64,000 nt of DNA from Brienomyrus brachyistius (GCF_023856365.1 NW_026042821.1:28029-92028), one strand, 5' to 3'; numbered from the stretch's first letter, positions 41,071 to 53,440 are shown. Numbers and translations: made by a program. The notes: generated by a model not told the origin, from the sequence alone.

Positions 41071-41925
41071 GGGTGTGTCGAGACTAGATGGTCAGTATGG
41101 ATAACTAAGGTGCACTAAAATTGGGTGAGCAGGCAAGGCATGTCACCCAGGTTGTGTGACAATTATTTTATATATATGTATATATATATTCCATCCACCA
41201 TCCCTCCTTTACGGAGAACTGCGTTATTTTTATTGTCCATTACGAAGAAAAAAAAAACTATATATATATACATATATATTTATGGGTGTATCGAGACTAG
41301 ATGGTCATTATGAATAACTAAGGTGCACTAAAATTGGGTGAGCAGGCAAGGCATGTCACCCCGGTTGTGTGACAATTATTTTATATGTATGTATATATAT
41401 ATTCCATCCACCATCCCTCCTTTACGGAGAACTGCGTTATTTTTATTGTCCATTGCGAAAAAAAAAAACTATATATATACATATATATTTATGGGTGTAT
41501 CGAGACTAGATGGTCATTATGGATAACTAAGGTGCATTCAAATTGGGTGAGCAGGCAAGGCATGTCACCCAGGTTGTGTGACATTAATTATTTTATATAT
41601 ATGTATATATATATTCCATCCACCATCCCTCCTTTATGGAGAACTGCGTTATTTTTATTGTCTATTGCAAAAAAATAACACAAAAAAACTATATATATAT
41701 ATACACACATATATATTTATGGGTGTATCGAGACTAGTTGGTCATTATGGATAACTAAGTTGCACTAAAATTGGGTGAGCAGGCAAGGCATGTCACCCAG
41801 GTTGTGTGACAATTATTTTATATAAATGTATATATATATTCCCTCCACCACCCCTCCTTTACGGAGGACTGCTTTATTATTAATATCCATTGCGAAAAAA
41901 AAACACAAGAAAAAGAAAAAATATC

Positions 41926-41974
<49 letters not shown>

Positions 41975-42849
41975 GTGTGTCGAGACTAGATGGTCAGTAT
42001 GGATAACTAAGGTGCACTAAAATTGGGTGAGCAGGCAAGGCATGTCACCCAGGTTGTGTGACAATTATTTTATATATATGTATATATATATTCCATCCAC
42101 CATCCCTCTTTTATGGAGAACTGCGTTATTTTTATTGTCTATTGCAAAAAAAAAAAAAAACTATATATATATATATATATACATATATATTTATGGGTGT
42201 ATCGAGACTAGATGGTCATTATGGATAACTAAGGTGCACTAAAATTGGGTGAGCAGGCAAGGCATGTCACCCCAGTTGTGTGACAATTATTTTATATAAA
42301 TGTATATATATATTCCCTCCACCACCCCTCCTTTACGGAGGACTGCTTTATTATTAATATCCATTGCGAAAAAAAAAACACAAGAAAAAGAAAAAATATC
42401 TATATATATACATATATATATATATATATGGGTGTGTCGAGACTAGATGGTCAGTATGGATAACTAAGGTGCACTAAAATTGGGTGAGCAGGCAAGGCAT
42501 GTCACCCAGGTTGTGTGACAATTATTTTATATATATATGTATATATATATTCCATCCACCATCCCTCCTTTACGGAGAACTGCGTTATTTTTATTGTCTA
42601 TTGCAAAAAAAAAACAGAAAAACTATATATATATATATATATACATATATATTCATGGGTGTATCGAGACTAGATGGTCATTATGAATAACTAAGGTGCA
42701 CTAAAACTGGGTGAGCAGGCAAGGCATGTCACCCAGGTTGTGTGACAATTATTTTATATATATATGTATATATATATTCCATCCACCATCCCTCCTTTAC
42801 GGAGAACTGCGTTATTTTTATTGTCTATTGCAAAAAAAAACAGAAAAAC

Positions 42850-42881
<32 letters not shown>

Positions 42882-43099
42882 TATTCATGGATGTATCGAG
42901 ACTAGATGGTCATTATGAATAACTAAGGTGCACTAAAACTGGGTGAGCAGGCAAGGCATGTCACCCAGGTTGTGTGACAATTATTTTATATATATGTATA
43001 TATATATTCCATCCACCATCCCTCCTTTATGGAGAACTGCGTTATTTTTATTGTCTATTGCAAAAAAATAACACAAAAAAACTATATATATACATATAT

Positions 43100-43133
<34 letters not shown>

Positions 43134-43320
43134 GGGTGTATCGAGACTAGAAGGTCATTATGCATAACTAAAGTGCACTAAAATTGGGTGAGCAGGCAAG
43201 GCATGTCACCCCAGTTGTGTGACAATTATTTTATATATATGTATATATATATATATATTCCCTCCACCACCCCTCCTCTACGGAGGACTGCTTTATTTTT
43301 ATTTCCATTGCAAAAATAAA
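41071..43320. repeat. Tandem array of ten ~225-bp units
   Basis: Each unit has gggtgtrtcgagactagatg, then tgcactaaaattgggtgagc, aggcaaggcatgtcacccag, gttgtgtgacaattatttta, (TA)n with TATGTATATAT, tccatccaccatccctcc, ggagaactgcgttatt and an A-rich end. Cores start near 41128, 41338, 41551, 41778, 42028, 42250, 42487, 42714, 42945 and 43190. Units vary mainly in (TA)n and poly-A length. Short ORFs (MSRQGMSPRLCDNYF...) repeat simply because the unit repeats. Inverted TGTCAC/GTGTGACA half sites occur in each core. Confidence 0.95.
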
Positions 43321-43539
43321 ACATTTTAAAACACAAAAAAAAAAAAAAACGAAAATAATAATAATAAAAATTATTTTGAATGTGTATTCAAATAAGTTTG
43401 AATGTGTGTGAACTATATATAAATATATATATACACATGCATATACAGAAATATATACACACACACACACATATATATATATAAAGACACACACAGACAC
43501 ACACTCACATAAACACATACACACACTGTGTACAGTCTT

Positions 43540-44280
43540 ATGCAAAGGTTTGGCACCCCTTGACAAATAACATCTTTTCAATTACAAAAGCAACAATATC
43601 AGTTAATACAGTCTCTTTAGGAACTGGGGGGAAAATACACAATATTTTCAGCAAACATTGATGAATAGTTACTTTTTATGCCATAAATTGAACAAAATTA
43701 CAAAATAAAAACATTATTATGGCACTCTGCAAAAGTTTGGGCACCCTACGTAATCAGTACTTAGTAACACCTCCTCTGCCAGATATCACAGCTTACAAGC
43801 GCTTCTTATAGCCAGCTGAAAGGCTTTCAGTTCTTGTACTTGGGATTTTCTCACATTCTTCCTTGCAAAAGGCTTCTAGTTCTGTAATATTCTAATATAT
43901 CAAGGGCTGTATTGTCAAATAGGAGATCGGCAGCATTCTCCCACCTGAGAAAACTGTACTACAATGCCCTTGATAGTGTGTAGAAACACACTCGTCAGCT
44001 CTAGTCCTCCTGTAACAACGCAAAAGGACTGGCAACCCTCAGGTATTTATGCGTGCGATTGTATGATAAATTCACCCTGACAGTCTCACACTTCTCTTGG
44101 TACCAACAGGTCTCATGGAATATATAAAAGGCAACTGCAACAATTATACTCGGCACTAAACATCGAGGCACGGAAATGCAGCAGAGCTTGTGTATTTCTC
44201 AGGATGCATTCTAGTAAAATGCCCGGAAAATGAGCTAAAGACATATTTCAAGGGGCACTATATAAAACCGATGGAAATTT
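43540..44280. mobile_element. Tc1-like non-autonomous element relic
   Basis: gcaaaggtttggcacccctt and, 190 bp later, tgcaaaagtttgggcaccct occur within a block with acctcctctgccagatatca. These are familiar edges of fish Tc1-like or hAT-type repeats. No ORF. The right boundary is not clear. Confidence 0.4.
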
Positions 44281-44526
44281 TACTGATTAAATAAAAGGAA
44301 AAGCATCGTTTGAAAAATCACAAATGTTTCTAAGATTCAATGCATCGCTTTTTGACCACATCATAGCGATGAACACATCATTGTTCCTGACAATGTCCTA
44401 ATACAGAAATAAAACTTTATGTTGGTAAACTCAAAAAGCCTTCAGCTGTCACACTGGCTAACGATCTCAAACGATTATAAAGCAGCATTTTGAAAAGCGC
44501 TGTTTTAAAATAACAGCTACAACACT

Positions 44527-44704
44527 TACCTTGTCTTCTGGCCAAATGCTTTTCACGGCTTGGCACTCCAACGGTGCTGAAACGAAATTTGTATTTCCTC
44601 CTACCTCGTTTGCCCTTCAGTTCTTCTTTTCTCCCTTTGGATGTTTTTTTCCTTCTTCTTTGGATATTGTTTTTTATTTTTGTTTGTTTTTTTTTACTTT
44701 GCAT
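44527..44704 (-). CDS. Possible first coding exon, Lys/Arg-rich (unrecognised)
   Basis: A minus-strand ORF starts at 44704 and is very basic: MQSKKKQTKIKN, then QRRRKKTSKGRK and RGRRKYKFRFSTVGVPSREK. It reaches a good donor (AAG-GTAAGTG) at 44527. Upstream, about 180-280 bp away, is a promoter-like block (HSE, CCAAT, TATA). The 5' part of the leader consists of degenerate repeats of the kind gaagaaggaaaaacatc, so the ORF may be low-complexity and not translated. No protein family is recognised. Confidence 0.25.
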
Positions 44705-44883
44705 GTTTTTCCTTCTTCGGATATTATTTTTTTGGCTTATTTTTTTAGACGATGTTTTTTTCGTCTTCTTTAAAAATTGTTTTTTTTTTCATCCTTTTGA
44801 TGTTGTTTTACGGAACAAGAGCCGTACAGTGCTACTCTATCAGGAGGTAGCGCCAACTGAACGCCTTGAAGCAGTACCCAGCT

Positions 44884-44984
44884 CTTTTATAGGGAGCGTC
44901 AACCCGAAGTCAAGTTCTAGAACGTTGCACTCACTTTTCATTGGTTTCCCAGCTATGCTGTCAGAATAATGTTTGCTGATTGGT
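44884..44984 (-). promoter_or_regulatory. Promoter-like block: two CCAAT boxes, HSE, TATA (minus strand)
   Basis: Read on the minus strand in order: GACCAATCAGC (44974-44984), AACCAATGAAA (44936-44946), the palindromic heat-shock half sites TTCTAGAA (44915-44922), and CCTATAAAAGAG (44882-44893). The order and spacing (TATA about 22 bp after the HSE) fit a class II promoter for a minus-strand transcript. The gene it would serve is unclear; the K/R-rich ORF starts at 44704. Confidence 0.5.
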
Positions 44985-45454
44985 CGAAAATTTTAAAACG
45001 TACCCGAGTACTGTAAAAAAACTCAAGATCTTGCTACCCTACGGAGCACCCATAAGGTGATTTTTTTTATACGTTATATGCAGCTATTTGTAGCAGGCCG
45101 TAATTAGACTAATCCACCCTTTGTCAATAAAGCCAACAAGAGAACAGGTTGCCCAAAGTTTGCTCAGGTACACGCCACAGCACAACCTTAAAAACACATC
45201 CAGCACAAATCACACTAGTGAATGACACAGCAAATCACAGCAATAAAAAAGACCCCTATGGGCAATCCAGCACCCAGACTACAGGTGCCAAAAGGCCCAG
45301 CCTGCCTAATAATGAACCCAAAATATACATACAACAAAGAAAAAGACACAAACAAAAAAGAAAATAAAACTAGCCAGCTGCTCCCACTAAACCCCGCTCC
45401 CGAGGCCACTAAGCCGGCTGGCTTGATAATACACGATACAACCTCAGATAAAAC

Positions 45455-45526
45455 ATATTAAAGCAACACCAGGGAGGTTTACAACCTGATCCTTAAAATT
45501 ATCGACCCGTAATTCCACCTTGAAAA
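45455..45526 (+). repeat. Direct repeat copy A
   Basis: The sequence atattaaagcaacaccaggg then aggtttacaacctgatcctt and ccaccttgaaaa recurs at 46784-46855 with few changes. The two copies flank 1.26 kb that includes the integrase relic. Confidence 0.85.
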
Positions 45527-46165
45527 CCCCTAAAGAACAGTAGTTTACCCCATGACTCACTGCCCCATTCAAACAAAAAAAAAACAGGTTTTTGGGGTAA
45601 CCTTTAGGTCAGCTCTTCAAAACCAGGTATGAGGACTCTTCAGCTAATCAGTCCTCTAATTAGAAATCTAATTAGGGAGTTGCAGCGAAAACCTGCATAC
45701 ACACCGGCCCTTTGCGGATAAGATTGTTCACCCCTGAAACAAGCAAACAGAAAGGCTGCTACACTGCAAATTCAATATGCCCGCCGATGCTCCACCAAAT
45801 CTATCAGGACCCTGCCTGTCTTTCCCGTGCCTGCTCCTTTGCCAATATGCCCTACCATCGGAACATGCACAGCCATCTCGCCCCGGCTATGCCTCCAGTC
45901 CGAACTGCAGTTCCTATACCTGCCTATAATTGCCTGGCTACAATCCATCCCCCAAAATGAAATTGATGACCCAACGATCACAGCTAAGAATTCTATCCCC
46001 AAACCACTGGTCTTCCTCCCCAACCGAACGATCATTCACTGACCGTGGTAACTTATAAGGGTTGGTATGATGACCAGTGGTGGACCTCACCGAACGTTTA
46101 ACTGGTCTCTACACCTCGGGGGGGACATAACCTCCTCCATTATACGAGGCCTACTTGTGGATGCT

Positions 46166-46690
46166 CTATTGCGACCCCTCCCACCAGCCCTGTCCCCGTA
46201 AAATCACAGAGTCCTCATCCGATTCCATTTCTGTTGCCCCTGTGGGCAACCCAGACTCAGGAGACATTACCAGAACATCTTCCCCTGACATAACAACCCC
46301 CTGTGGTACTGGACGCAACTCTGTTCGGTGAACTTGACGGACAACCCCGTCCCCCTCCATTGGAGTTGCAGAGTAAACTGCACCCTGATCTTGGGGACAC
46401 CGAACTACCATATACAAACAGGCATCCCAATGATCCTGTATTTTACCTCGAACATGGTTCCGCAAACACACCAGCTGACCTTCATCAAACCCCTAATCAT
46501 TAACCAACTCATTGTGTTTCCGATTTCGTGGTGTGGCTTGTTCCTCCAACTAAGCCTTCACATACTCTTGAAGCACCTGCAAACTTTCCTGATGGTTTTG
46601 TACCCATTCCTCCAAAGGTCCACCATACTGACTGATCCCGGCAGGAGCCTGAAGATAGTGTATCGGTAATCGAGGCTCACAGCCAGACCT
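46166..46690 (-). mobile_element. Gypsy-type integrase C-terminal relic
   Basis: A minus-strand frame has HYLQAPAGISQYGGPLEEW, RNRKHNELVND, DEGQLVCLRNHVRGKIQD and GDGVVRQVHRTELRPVPQG. These motifs are typical of the integrase C-terminal region of fish Gypsy-like elements. At least two in-frame stops (after EYVKA and after LVND) show it is dead. Other domains are absent. Confidence 0.65.
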
Positions 46691-46783
46691 TAAATAAAAA
46701 GGCATCATCCAGTCATTTGGTGGGGTGTAGTATTGTAAGCTTCTCTGCTGGAGGAAGTGTGTGAAGCAAATTGTGCAAAAAAA

Positions 46784-46855
46784 ATATTAAAGCAACACCA
46801 GGGAGGTTTACATCTAGATCCTTAAAATGATCGACCTGCAATTCCACCTTGAAAA
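46784..46855 (+). repeat. Direct repeat copy B
   Basis: Matches 45455-45526. Together the copies may be remnants of the ends of a larger element, perhaps LTR edges of the pol relic, but no TG...CA boundaries were found. Confidence 0.85.
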
Positions 46856-47654
46856 TCCAATTACCATATAAAGGATACAAGATGTAAAGATGACAAATGA
46901 CATGGCACACATTTGTTGTTTAGACTGTTGTGTCAGGTTAATTGAAAGCTGAAGGATCTTAGTGTTTACTAGTCTAAGTAACAGAATGTCTAAACACTGT
47001 GCTTGCCTTTATGGGTTTTTAAGCAGAACATATAGGTATAGAAACATATTAACATTACGTTTCACGATTCACTGACTGGAGAATAGGAGAATATACACAT
47101 CAATATTACTACTTAAGTTAACTAACCCTAATCCCAACCCCTATTGGCACGGAGCCCGCCAGGGTTCAGGTGAGATATAAATCTGTAATCTGTATCAATG
47201 GTTTTGCTATCCATACCCACCCTATTAATGTTAGCTTCCCAGGGTTTCTTGTTAGACAAGCTCTGTGTCTCTCTATACCCCCATTTACTGCACGACTGAT
47301 TGTCCATTTATAAAGAATCAAATAGGGTGAAGATGGTTTTAGTTTACAATTACTCTGGAAGGTGACCAGATTAAAAAAAACTAAATACCATGCCTACGTG
47401 TATGTAATCTCCATCACAGTCCCCATTTTCCCCATAATCCTCGTTTTGATAGTGCCAATTTGTGTAATGTGAGTTTTTTTTTTTTTTTAAAAACTGTTAT
47501 AGAAGAACATACTGGATGCCACATGTGTACAATTACCCCTTTCTAATTAGTGGGGTCCGTTGTGTCAGCTACAGCCTTTACTAACATACACATAAGTATA
47601 CAGTCTTACAGCACTTTTGTTTTCCTTTTGTATTTAATGGTTTTCCATTTAGGG

Positions 47655-47990
47655 GGCAGCATGGTGGTGCAGTGGTTAGCACTGTTGCCTCACACCTCTA
47701 GGGCCCGGGTTCGAGTCTCCACCTGGGTCACATGTGTGTGGAGTTTGCATGTTCTACCCATGTCATCGTGGGGTTTCCTCCGGGTACTCTGGTTTCCCCC
47801 ACAGTCCAAAAACATGCTGAGGCTAATTGGAGTTGCTAAATTGCCCATAGGAGTGTATGCGTGAGTGAATAGTGTGTGAGTGTGCCCTGCGATGGGCTGG
47901 CCCGCCATCCTGGGTTGTTCCCTGTCTCGTGCCCATTGCTTCCGGGATAGGCTCCAGACCCCCCGCGATCCAGTAGGATAAGCGGTTTGG
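47655..47990 (+). mobile_element. tRNA-derived SINE
   Basis: The head ggtggtgcagtggttagcac and B box cccgggttcgagtctc are tRNA-like. The body ttgcatgttctacccatgtc, gtccaaaaacatgctgaggc, aattgcccatagg and gcttccgggataggctccag and the end gataagcggtttgga are the familiar consensus of this common fish repeat. Nearly full length. Confidence 0.8.
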
Positions 47991-48028
47991 AAAGGCTGCC
48001 TAACGCCCTTAATTTGTTTGCAATTTCG

Positions 48029-48216
48029 CCAGGTAGGCTACCTTCTTTAAACTGCGTTTTGCTAGACTACACATTTCGAGATGTTTTATTGTAGTCTTGG
48101 TAAATATATATATATAGTTTAGCCTAACCCAGCCACTTAAGGGAGCAAGCCAGCTCAGGTAGGTGCCAGTCCCAAGCCCGGATTAATGGAGAGGGTTGGC
48201 GTCAAGAAATAAAGAG
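48029..48216 (-). repeat. Dispersed repeat, reverse copy of 4242-4437
   Basis: The reverse complement of this segment aligns with 4242-4437. A (TA) stretch replaces part of the other copy. Confidence 0.75.
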
Positions 48217-48429
48217 AAATAAAGACAACTAATACTCCTAGTTTGCGAGATCTGACTGCAATGGCAGCACTGCTACAAGGGTGTGGATAAATCTATACAA
48301 ATATCACCTGCATGCACATTACTTCTTTTACAATAACCAACTCCTGATCCATACTGTTAGTCGTGAAAAAAAAAACTATCGTGTACATAGAGGCCCTGTG
48401 TAAAAAGATAACTGCCAAGGAAAAGATCA

Positions 48430-48560
48430 AAAACATTTATTTCAAGGATACAAAGTTTTTATGGTCATGTACAGTGTACAGTGCAATTCTTATTTGATTA
48501 ACTTGAATGTCTCCACAGACTAGACGATTAAACAAATAAAGCAGCGCAACATTACAATAA
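48430..48560. repeat. Possible LINE 3' fragment
   Basis: tatggtcatgtacagtgtac then agtgcaattcttatttg resembles the untranslated tail of some fish LINEs. Assigned from pattern memory. Confidence 0.35.
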
Positions 48561-49354
48561 CTAATAACAAATAAACAAAGCTCACGAGTACTATTACAGT
48601 ATTTATATCATTTATTTAAACTTAATTTTACCAGGTAAATTAACTACAAAGCAGTTACCACTGCTTTACCTGCTTCTCGGGAGAAATAGCAGATATACGT
48701 CATGTATGTGACTAAATTCTTAAGCCAATAAGGGCAAAGTTGTGTCGTAATGGAGGCGGATCCAGTTTGTGCAGCCGGTTAAAGACACTACGGGCATGTA
48801 AATGGAGAACGAAATTATAGTTATACCGAATCTCCTACACACAATACCAAGGTTACCAACTTTGGTCAGCTGACCGGAGTGAGACGTTCAATTCCCGTAA
48901 GATTTCTTTGCGCCAGCCTGAGAGTCTGAAAACACGTCACACCAGATGCATGAGAGATGGAAACCTGGGATATTCAGTCGAATCAGATCAAATATGATGC
49001 TAAGTTAGTACTAAGTTAAAATATGTTCCGGACTTGTAACATGCACCCATGATTTGGAACAGTCAGCAGGCTGTCTCTGGCCACGCCCCCTACACTCGGT
49101 CCGGCCCCTGGCTTTTCCTGAATTCTGATTCCTTTAGATAAACATTGACTTCATTGATATTGTTATTGATTTATCGACAGACCATCATACGTTTTAGACG
49201 TTATAATAACAACACTCTATTGATCCCCAAAGAGAGAAATTCTCTCCTTGCCTGCCCCCTCTTACTGTCCATGATACACAAGCACATATGTAGAAAAACG
49301 TCAGCTTGGAAGCCAAGGCTGGACTTAACCTACTCCTTAGGGTTCAACTGGAAA

Positions 49355-49466
49355 CTGCCCCATGGCCGAGCGGTCTAAAGCCTCCTGCGCAGCGAAAATG
49401 GCCTTTCAAAGTAAGGGGTATTCTGTTCTCCGAAGTAAGGCGTGGGTTCGAATCCAACTTCCGACA
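49355..49466 (+). pseudogene. tRNA-Leu (intron-containing) relic
   Basis: ccatggccgagcggtctaaa (A box), about 40 bp of intron-like sequence, then ttctgttctccgaagtaag, gcgtgggttcgaatccaact (B box) and tccgaca resemble the vertebrate intron-bearing tRNA-Leu. The acceptor and anticodon stems are degraded (ctgcccc versus gtcagga), so it is a dead copy or a SINE-like derivative. Confidence 0.6.
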
Positions 49467-49953
49467 AAAGTTCTTCAATCGCTACAGCAGAATTTGAGCC
49501 ACTGATCGGCTTTAATTGCTTTGTTTTATTTTTGCGTTTCAGGCAAAACTACATAACACTTAAGAGGTGCAGGATGATCTGTCTTGCTCTCGCGAGGTTT
49601 TTGTACGACGTGACATGGTGACATAATGCAGCGGACGATAAAAATCTAACCACAATGCATTGCGTCAGGACCAGAATGTATTGCTTTAAGCCAGCGCTGT
49701 ATGTGGGTACATGAAGTGGAAAGCACCCAATAACAAACATAACATTTAAAAAAAATCTACAAACTAGTGGGAATATAAAATAAAATAAATGTGTCTGGGC
49801 AAATTGGTAAGTTAAATTAAATCGTTTTAAGCAGTGTTAAGCAGTGTGTGGTTTTAAACACGAGTAGCATGTACCGTGTTGACGGCGCATGAACGTATCT
49901 TGGCAGCACATGTAAAACTTAGATTTGCAAGCGGGATGTGAAACAGCATTTAG

Positions 49954-52049
49954 GTGTTTAAAACAGCAATAGAGTGCGTGTTTGTTCACGCAGTTACAAT
50001 GTTTAGTTGTTATTTCTGTGGAACATCAGTGCAAACCCTTAGGGAACATGTTTTACATGTCAAACTTCACCGTCATGAACCACGATGCGTGTTCAAGTGT
50101 GGCGCTACAGATTGCCACAATACGTTTCGTTCATATGGGGAATTTAAGGCTCATTTTTACCGTAAACATAACACAGATTCATATATTGATACTACAAATG
50201 CCCTTACGGTGTTTACGTGTAATATGTCTATGTGCCAGCGCCAATGTCGCGATGTCAGATCACTAACAGCTCACTTAAAGGAACATATAGCCGAAGGACG
50301 TGTTGTGACATGTCCGGTGACAGGATGCGACCATACGTTCACTGTGAGATCGTCGTTTACAGCCTACATGTCCAGGAAACACAGACAATGTTCTGTGGAC
50401 AGTATAAGAGATCTTAATAAGGAGACAGTTTCTCAGTTTCTTGAAACTGAACCGTTAGTTACAGGCCCTACAGAGAGATTTAGTGAGACTGATGAAGGTG
50501 AAGTCCATCTTACAGAAAATTTCAGTGACCTTTTTCTTAGAAATATTTCTCTTTTCTACTTGAAATTACATGGGCAGTTTCTTCTGCCAGCATCAACTAT
50601 ACAAAATATTATTGAAGAGATGCTAAGCATACATGAACTAGGACAGACATATACTTTGAATAAATTAAGTGCATTCCTGAAAAGTGACTTAACTGAATTA
50701 ACAGATGAGGTTATTGGTAGTATATGTGATGTTGTGAAGGAATCTGACCTTTTCACCATTAGTCATGAAGGACCAATGAGAACCAATTTTTCAAGAACTA
50801 GGGCTTTTAAACAGATGTTTAGATACACAGAACCTGTAAAGTTGTACTTAGGAAGGGATGAAACAAGGTCACAGAGGTTTGCCTACTATGTTCCATTGAA
50901 AGACACTTTGAGACATTTACTGGAGTCAGACTTATGGCAGAATTGTGCTGCACAGGGTACATACGTACCATACACTGATGTGCTTTGTGATGTCAGTGAT
51001 GGTCAGGTATATAAAAACAATGAGTTCTTTTCTCAAAACCCATCATGTCAAACTAATTCTATATCAAGATTCTTTTGAGGCGGTGAACCCATTAGGTTCA
51101 GCAAAAAGCAGCACAAAGTAGTAGCTGTATATTTGTCTCTGGCTAATTTACCACCTCATCAAGTACAGACCACATGTCACTTGTAATGCTGTGTCAGGAA
51201 AAAGACTTCAAACACTTTGGCCATGACAAAGTTTTCTCAAGGCTCATTGCAGACTTAAAAGACCTGGAAGACAATGGAATAACGGTGGCAGAGGAAAAAG
51301 TTAAAGGGACTGTTTTGTGCATTGCAGGGGACAATTTGGGGTCTCATAATATCGGTGGATTTACAGAAAATTTTAGTTTTTCTGAATATTTCTGCAGGTA
51401 TTGCCGGACAACCCGAACAGATTTTCAAACAGATCCAAATGCATTTTACAGTCTGAGGAACAACAAAACGTTGAAGGTATAATATCTGAGTTTTAATTCA
51501 TTGAATTACTTCGATGTTTGTATGCCTGGCCTGCCACCTTGTTTAGGCCATGACATTTTTGAGGGTATCCTTTCCTATGATTTAGCCCTTTACCTGAAGT
51601 ACTTCATCAAGCAAAAAAAGTGGTTCACTTATTCAATTCTGAATAGACGCATTAAGAAATTTAAGTACAGTGGCTCTGATGTGTTGAGTAAGCCATGTGC
51701 AGTAAACTCCAATGGAGTAAAGCTTTATGGTCAGGCTGTTCAGAACTGGAATTTTCTAAGACTTCTTCCTGTGATCATGTGTGACAAGGTGAAAGAGCCC
51801 ACAGATGATGATTGGCAGTTGACCCTTCAGCTAAAAGACATTGTGGAGCTGATTTGTGCACAGAAAATTTTATTGCCAGAGGTTGCATACCTTGACGTTC
51901 TTATCCAAGAATATCTTGCTTGTAGATTTTCTTTCTTTCCAGGACATAGGTTAAAGCCTAAGCATCACTACTTGCGACACTACCCTGCACTGATTTTAAA
52001 GTTTGGTCCTTTGATCAGGTTGTGGACAATGCGATTTGAAAGTAAATAA
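49954..52049 (+). pseudogene. Four-zinc-finger transposase-like protein, broken
   Basis: The first frame (49954-51078, 374 residues) has four C2H2 fingers: CYFCGTSVQTLREHVLHVKLH, CGATDCHNTFRSYG...FYRKH, CNMSMCQRQC...LKEH and CPVTGCDHTF...SRKH. Later frames hold RNNEFFSQ-like and YQDSFEAVNPLGSAK, KVVAVYLSLANLPPHQ, GTVLCIAGDNLGSHNIGGF, FCRYCRTTR, GHDIFEGILSYDLALYLKY and LKPKHHYLRHYPALILKFG. This order matches a widespread fish/animal family of unnamed transposase-like proteins that carry a (F/V)C..CH..ILEG domain (CACTA-like is my guess). At least two frame changes occur, near 51045 and 51150, and the last frame stops after MRFESK where relatives continue. An intron at GTAAAT (52043) is a possible alternative to a stop. 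Confidence 0.7.
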
Positions 52050-52530
52050 GGCACCATGGCAACAACAGTCAGAACAGCATCCAGTTCACAGCTAGTTTTA
52101 AAAATTGCTTTAACGCAGAGTGATTACAGGAAATAGGTGTACTGCTTAATATTAATTAAATTATTAAAATGTGCTAATAATAGACATATTTGTCAGTCAG
52201 ACATTGTGCTTTTTAAAGAGCAGAAGGGATACATTAAATTACGATTATATTGTCCTTACTGTATATATTTTTACATTTTTCCCCTCAATGATTGTCAAGT
52301 GATCACAATTCTTACTGTGCTTTACCCCTCACTTGATAGAGATGTACCAAAACTGAACATATAACTGGATTTCACTCAGAATAACCAGGCCTTCTTTTTG
52401 GACTCTTTATCCCTTTTTATTTTATCTTCGCTTTCCTCAAGCCAGGCATTTACAGGTGAAAAACCTTAAACCACAAAACACCAACTTTCACCAATCTATC
52501 TTATGAGCAAACACAAAATTTTACTTTAAA

Positions 52531-52533
<3 letters not shown>

Positions 52534-52600
<67 letters not shown>
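52534..52600. repeat. (AT)n microsatellite
   Basis: About 33 uninterrupted AT units followed by CA-rich sequence; lies 3' of the broken transposase-like gene. Confidence 0.98.
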
Positions 52601-52606
<6 letters not shown>

Positions 52607-52859
52607 CACACAAAATATACAATAAATGACCAATCTCAGCTTCAAATTTCCACACAATTATACATAACTTGTTCTGAATAAAATTCCTCCAAACATCAAA
52701 GTTTAAGATCAAACCACTGGGGAAACACATAAATGAGTTACTCAACGCAATAAATTGCAATGAAAAGCTAACCAATTAGACAATCGAACAATAGGTTTAA
52801 CACTTCTGCCCATATGAATTATTAAAAGGAAAGTTCACCCTTAATACTTTTTTTTTTTC

Positions 52860-53440
52860 TTTTTAGCAATTTAATATTTAACTTTTAGATAAACTAAAAA
52901 TAGAACCCCCCCTTTTAAACCGCATTAATGCAAACATCTGAATCAATAAAACAGCATTCCACATATTGTCATTAAGACACTTACAGCACACCATTTATTC
53001 CTAATACAGTCAAATACCACAACTCATATAATGTTACAAGCCAGCACCAGCGCCTCAATGCCTCATTAGCGCACCCCATTAAGAAATAAACCCCACTCGC
53101 AACAGGTAGTGCTTGCTACAAATAACATTTGCAACAAAGTCCAACACGCATGGTTCATGGTCTTACCGGCTGTCCGTTCAGAGTCTACTTTTCAGTACAC
53201 AATCGCAGCACAGTTCCAGAAGCACTTGGTGTAGATTTGACCCTTTGCTTGTCGCGCTACCAATGCGTTTTGCCGACTTTATCCAAAATAAAGAGCAGGT
53301 GCGTCCGTTAATGCCTTCCCCTCGGGTGCACACAGGTGAGTAAACTTTGGTTCCGCATGACCACTTGCGTGAACGACGTAACCACTTGCTGGAATGACGT
53401 TCATCGCAACAATGATATAAATATTTTCCCCCCTGACATA
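52860..53440. other. Gene-free stretch
   Basis: T-rich tract near 52850-52865. No ORF with known motifs; the short plus-strand ORF 53113-53343 has none. Confidence 0.4.

Noticed and set aside
41125..42905. Repeated short ORFs (MSRQGMSPRLCDNYF...)
   Set aside because: They repeat because the DNA unit repeats and they run into (TA)n; not protein genes.
43231..43581. 116-codon minus-strand Cys/Val-rich ORF
   Set aside because: Translation of (CA)n and (TA)n microsatellites.
44531..44969. Phe-rich plus-strand ORFs
   Set aside because: They translate T-rich sequence opposite the K/R-rich leader; no transmembrane protein family recognised.
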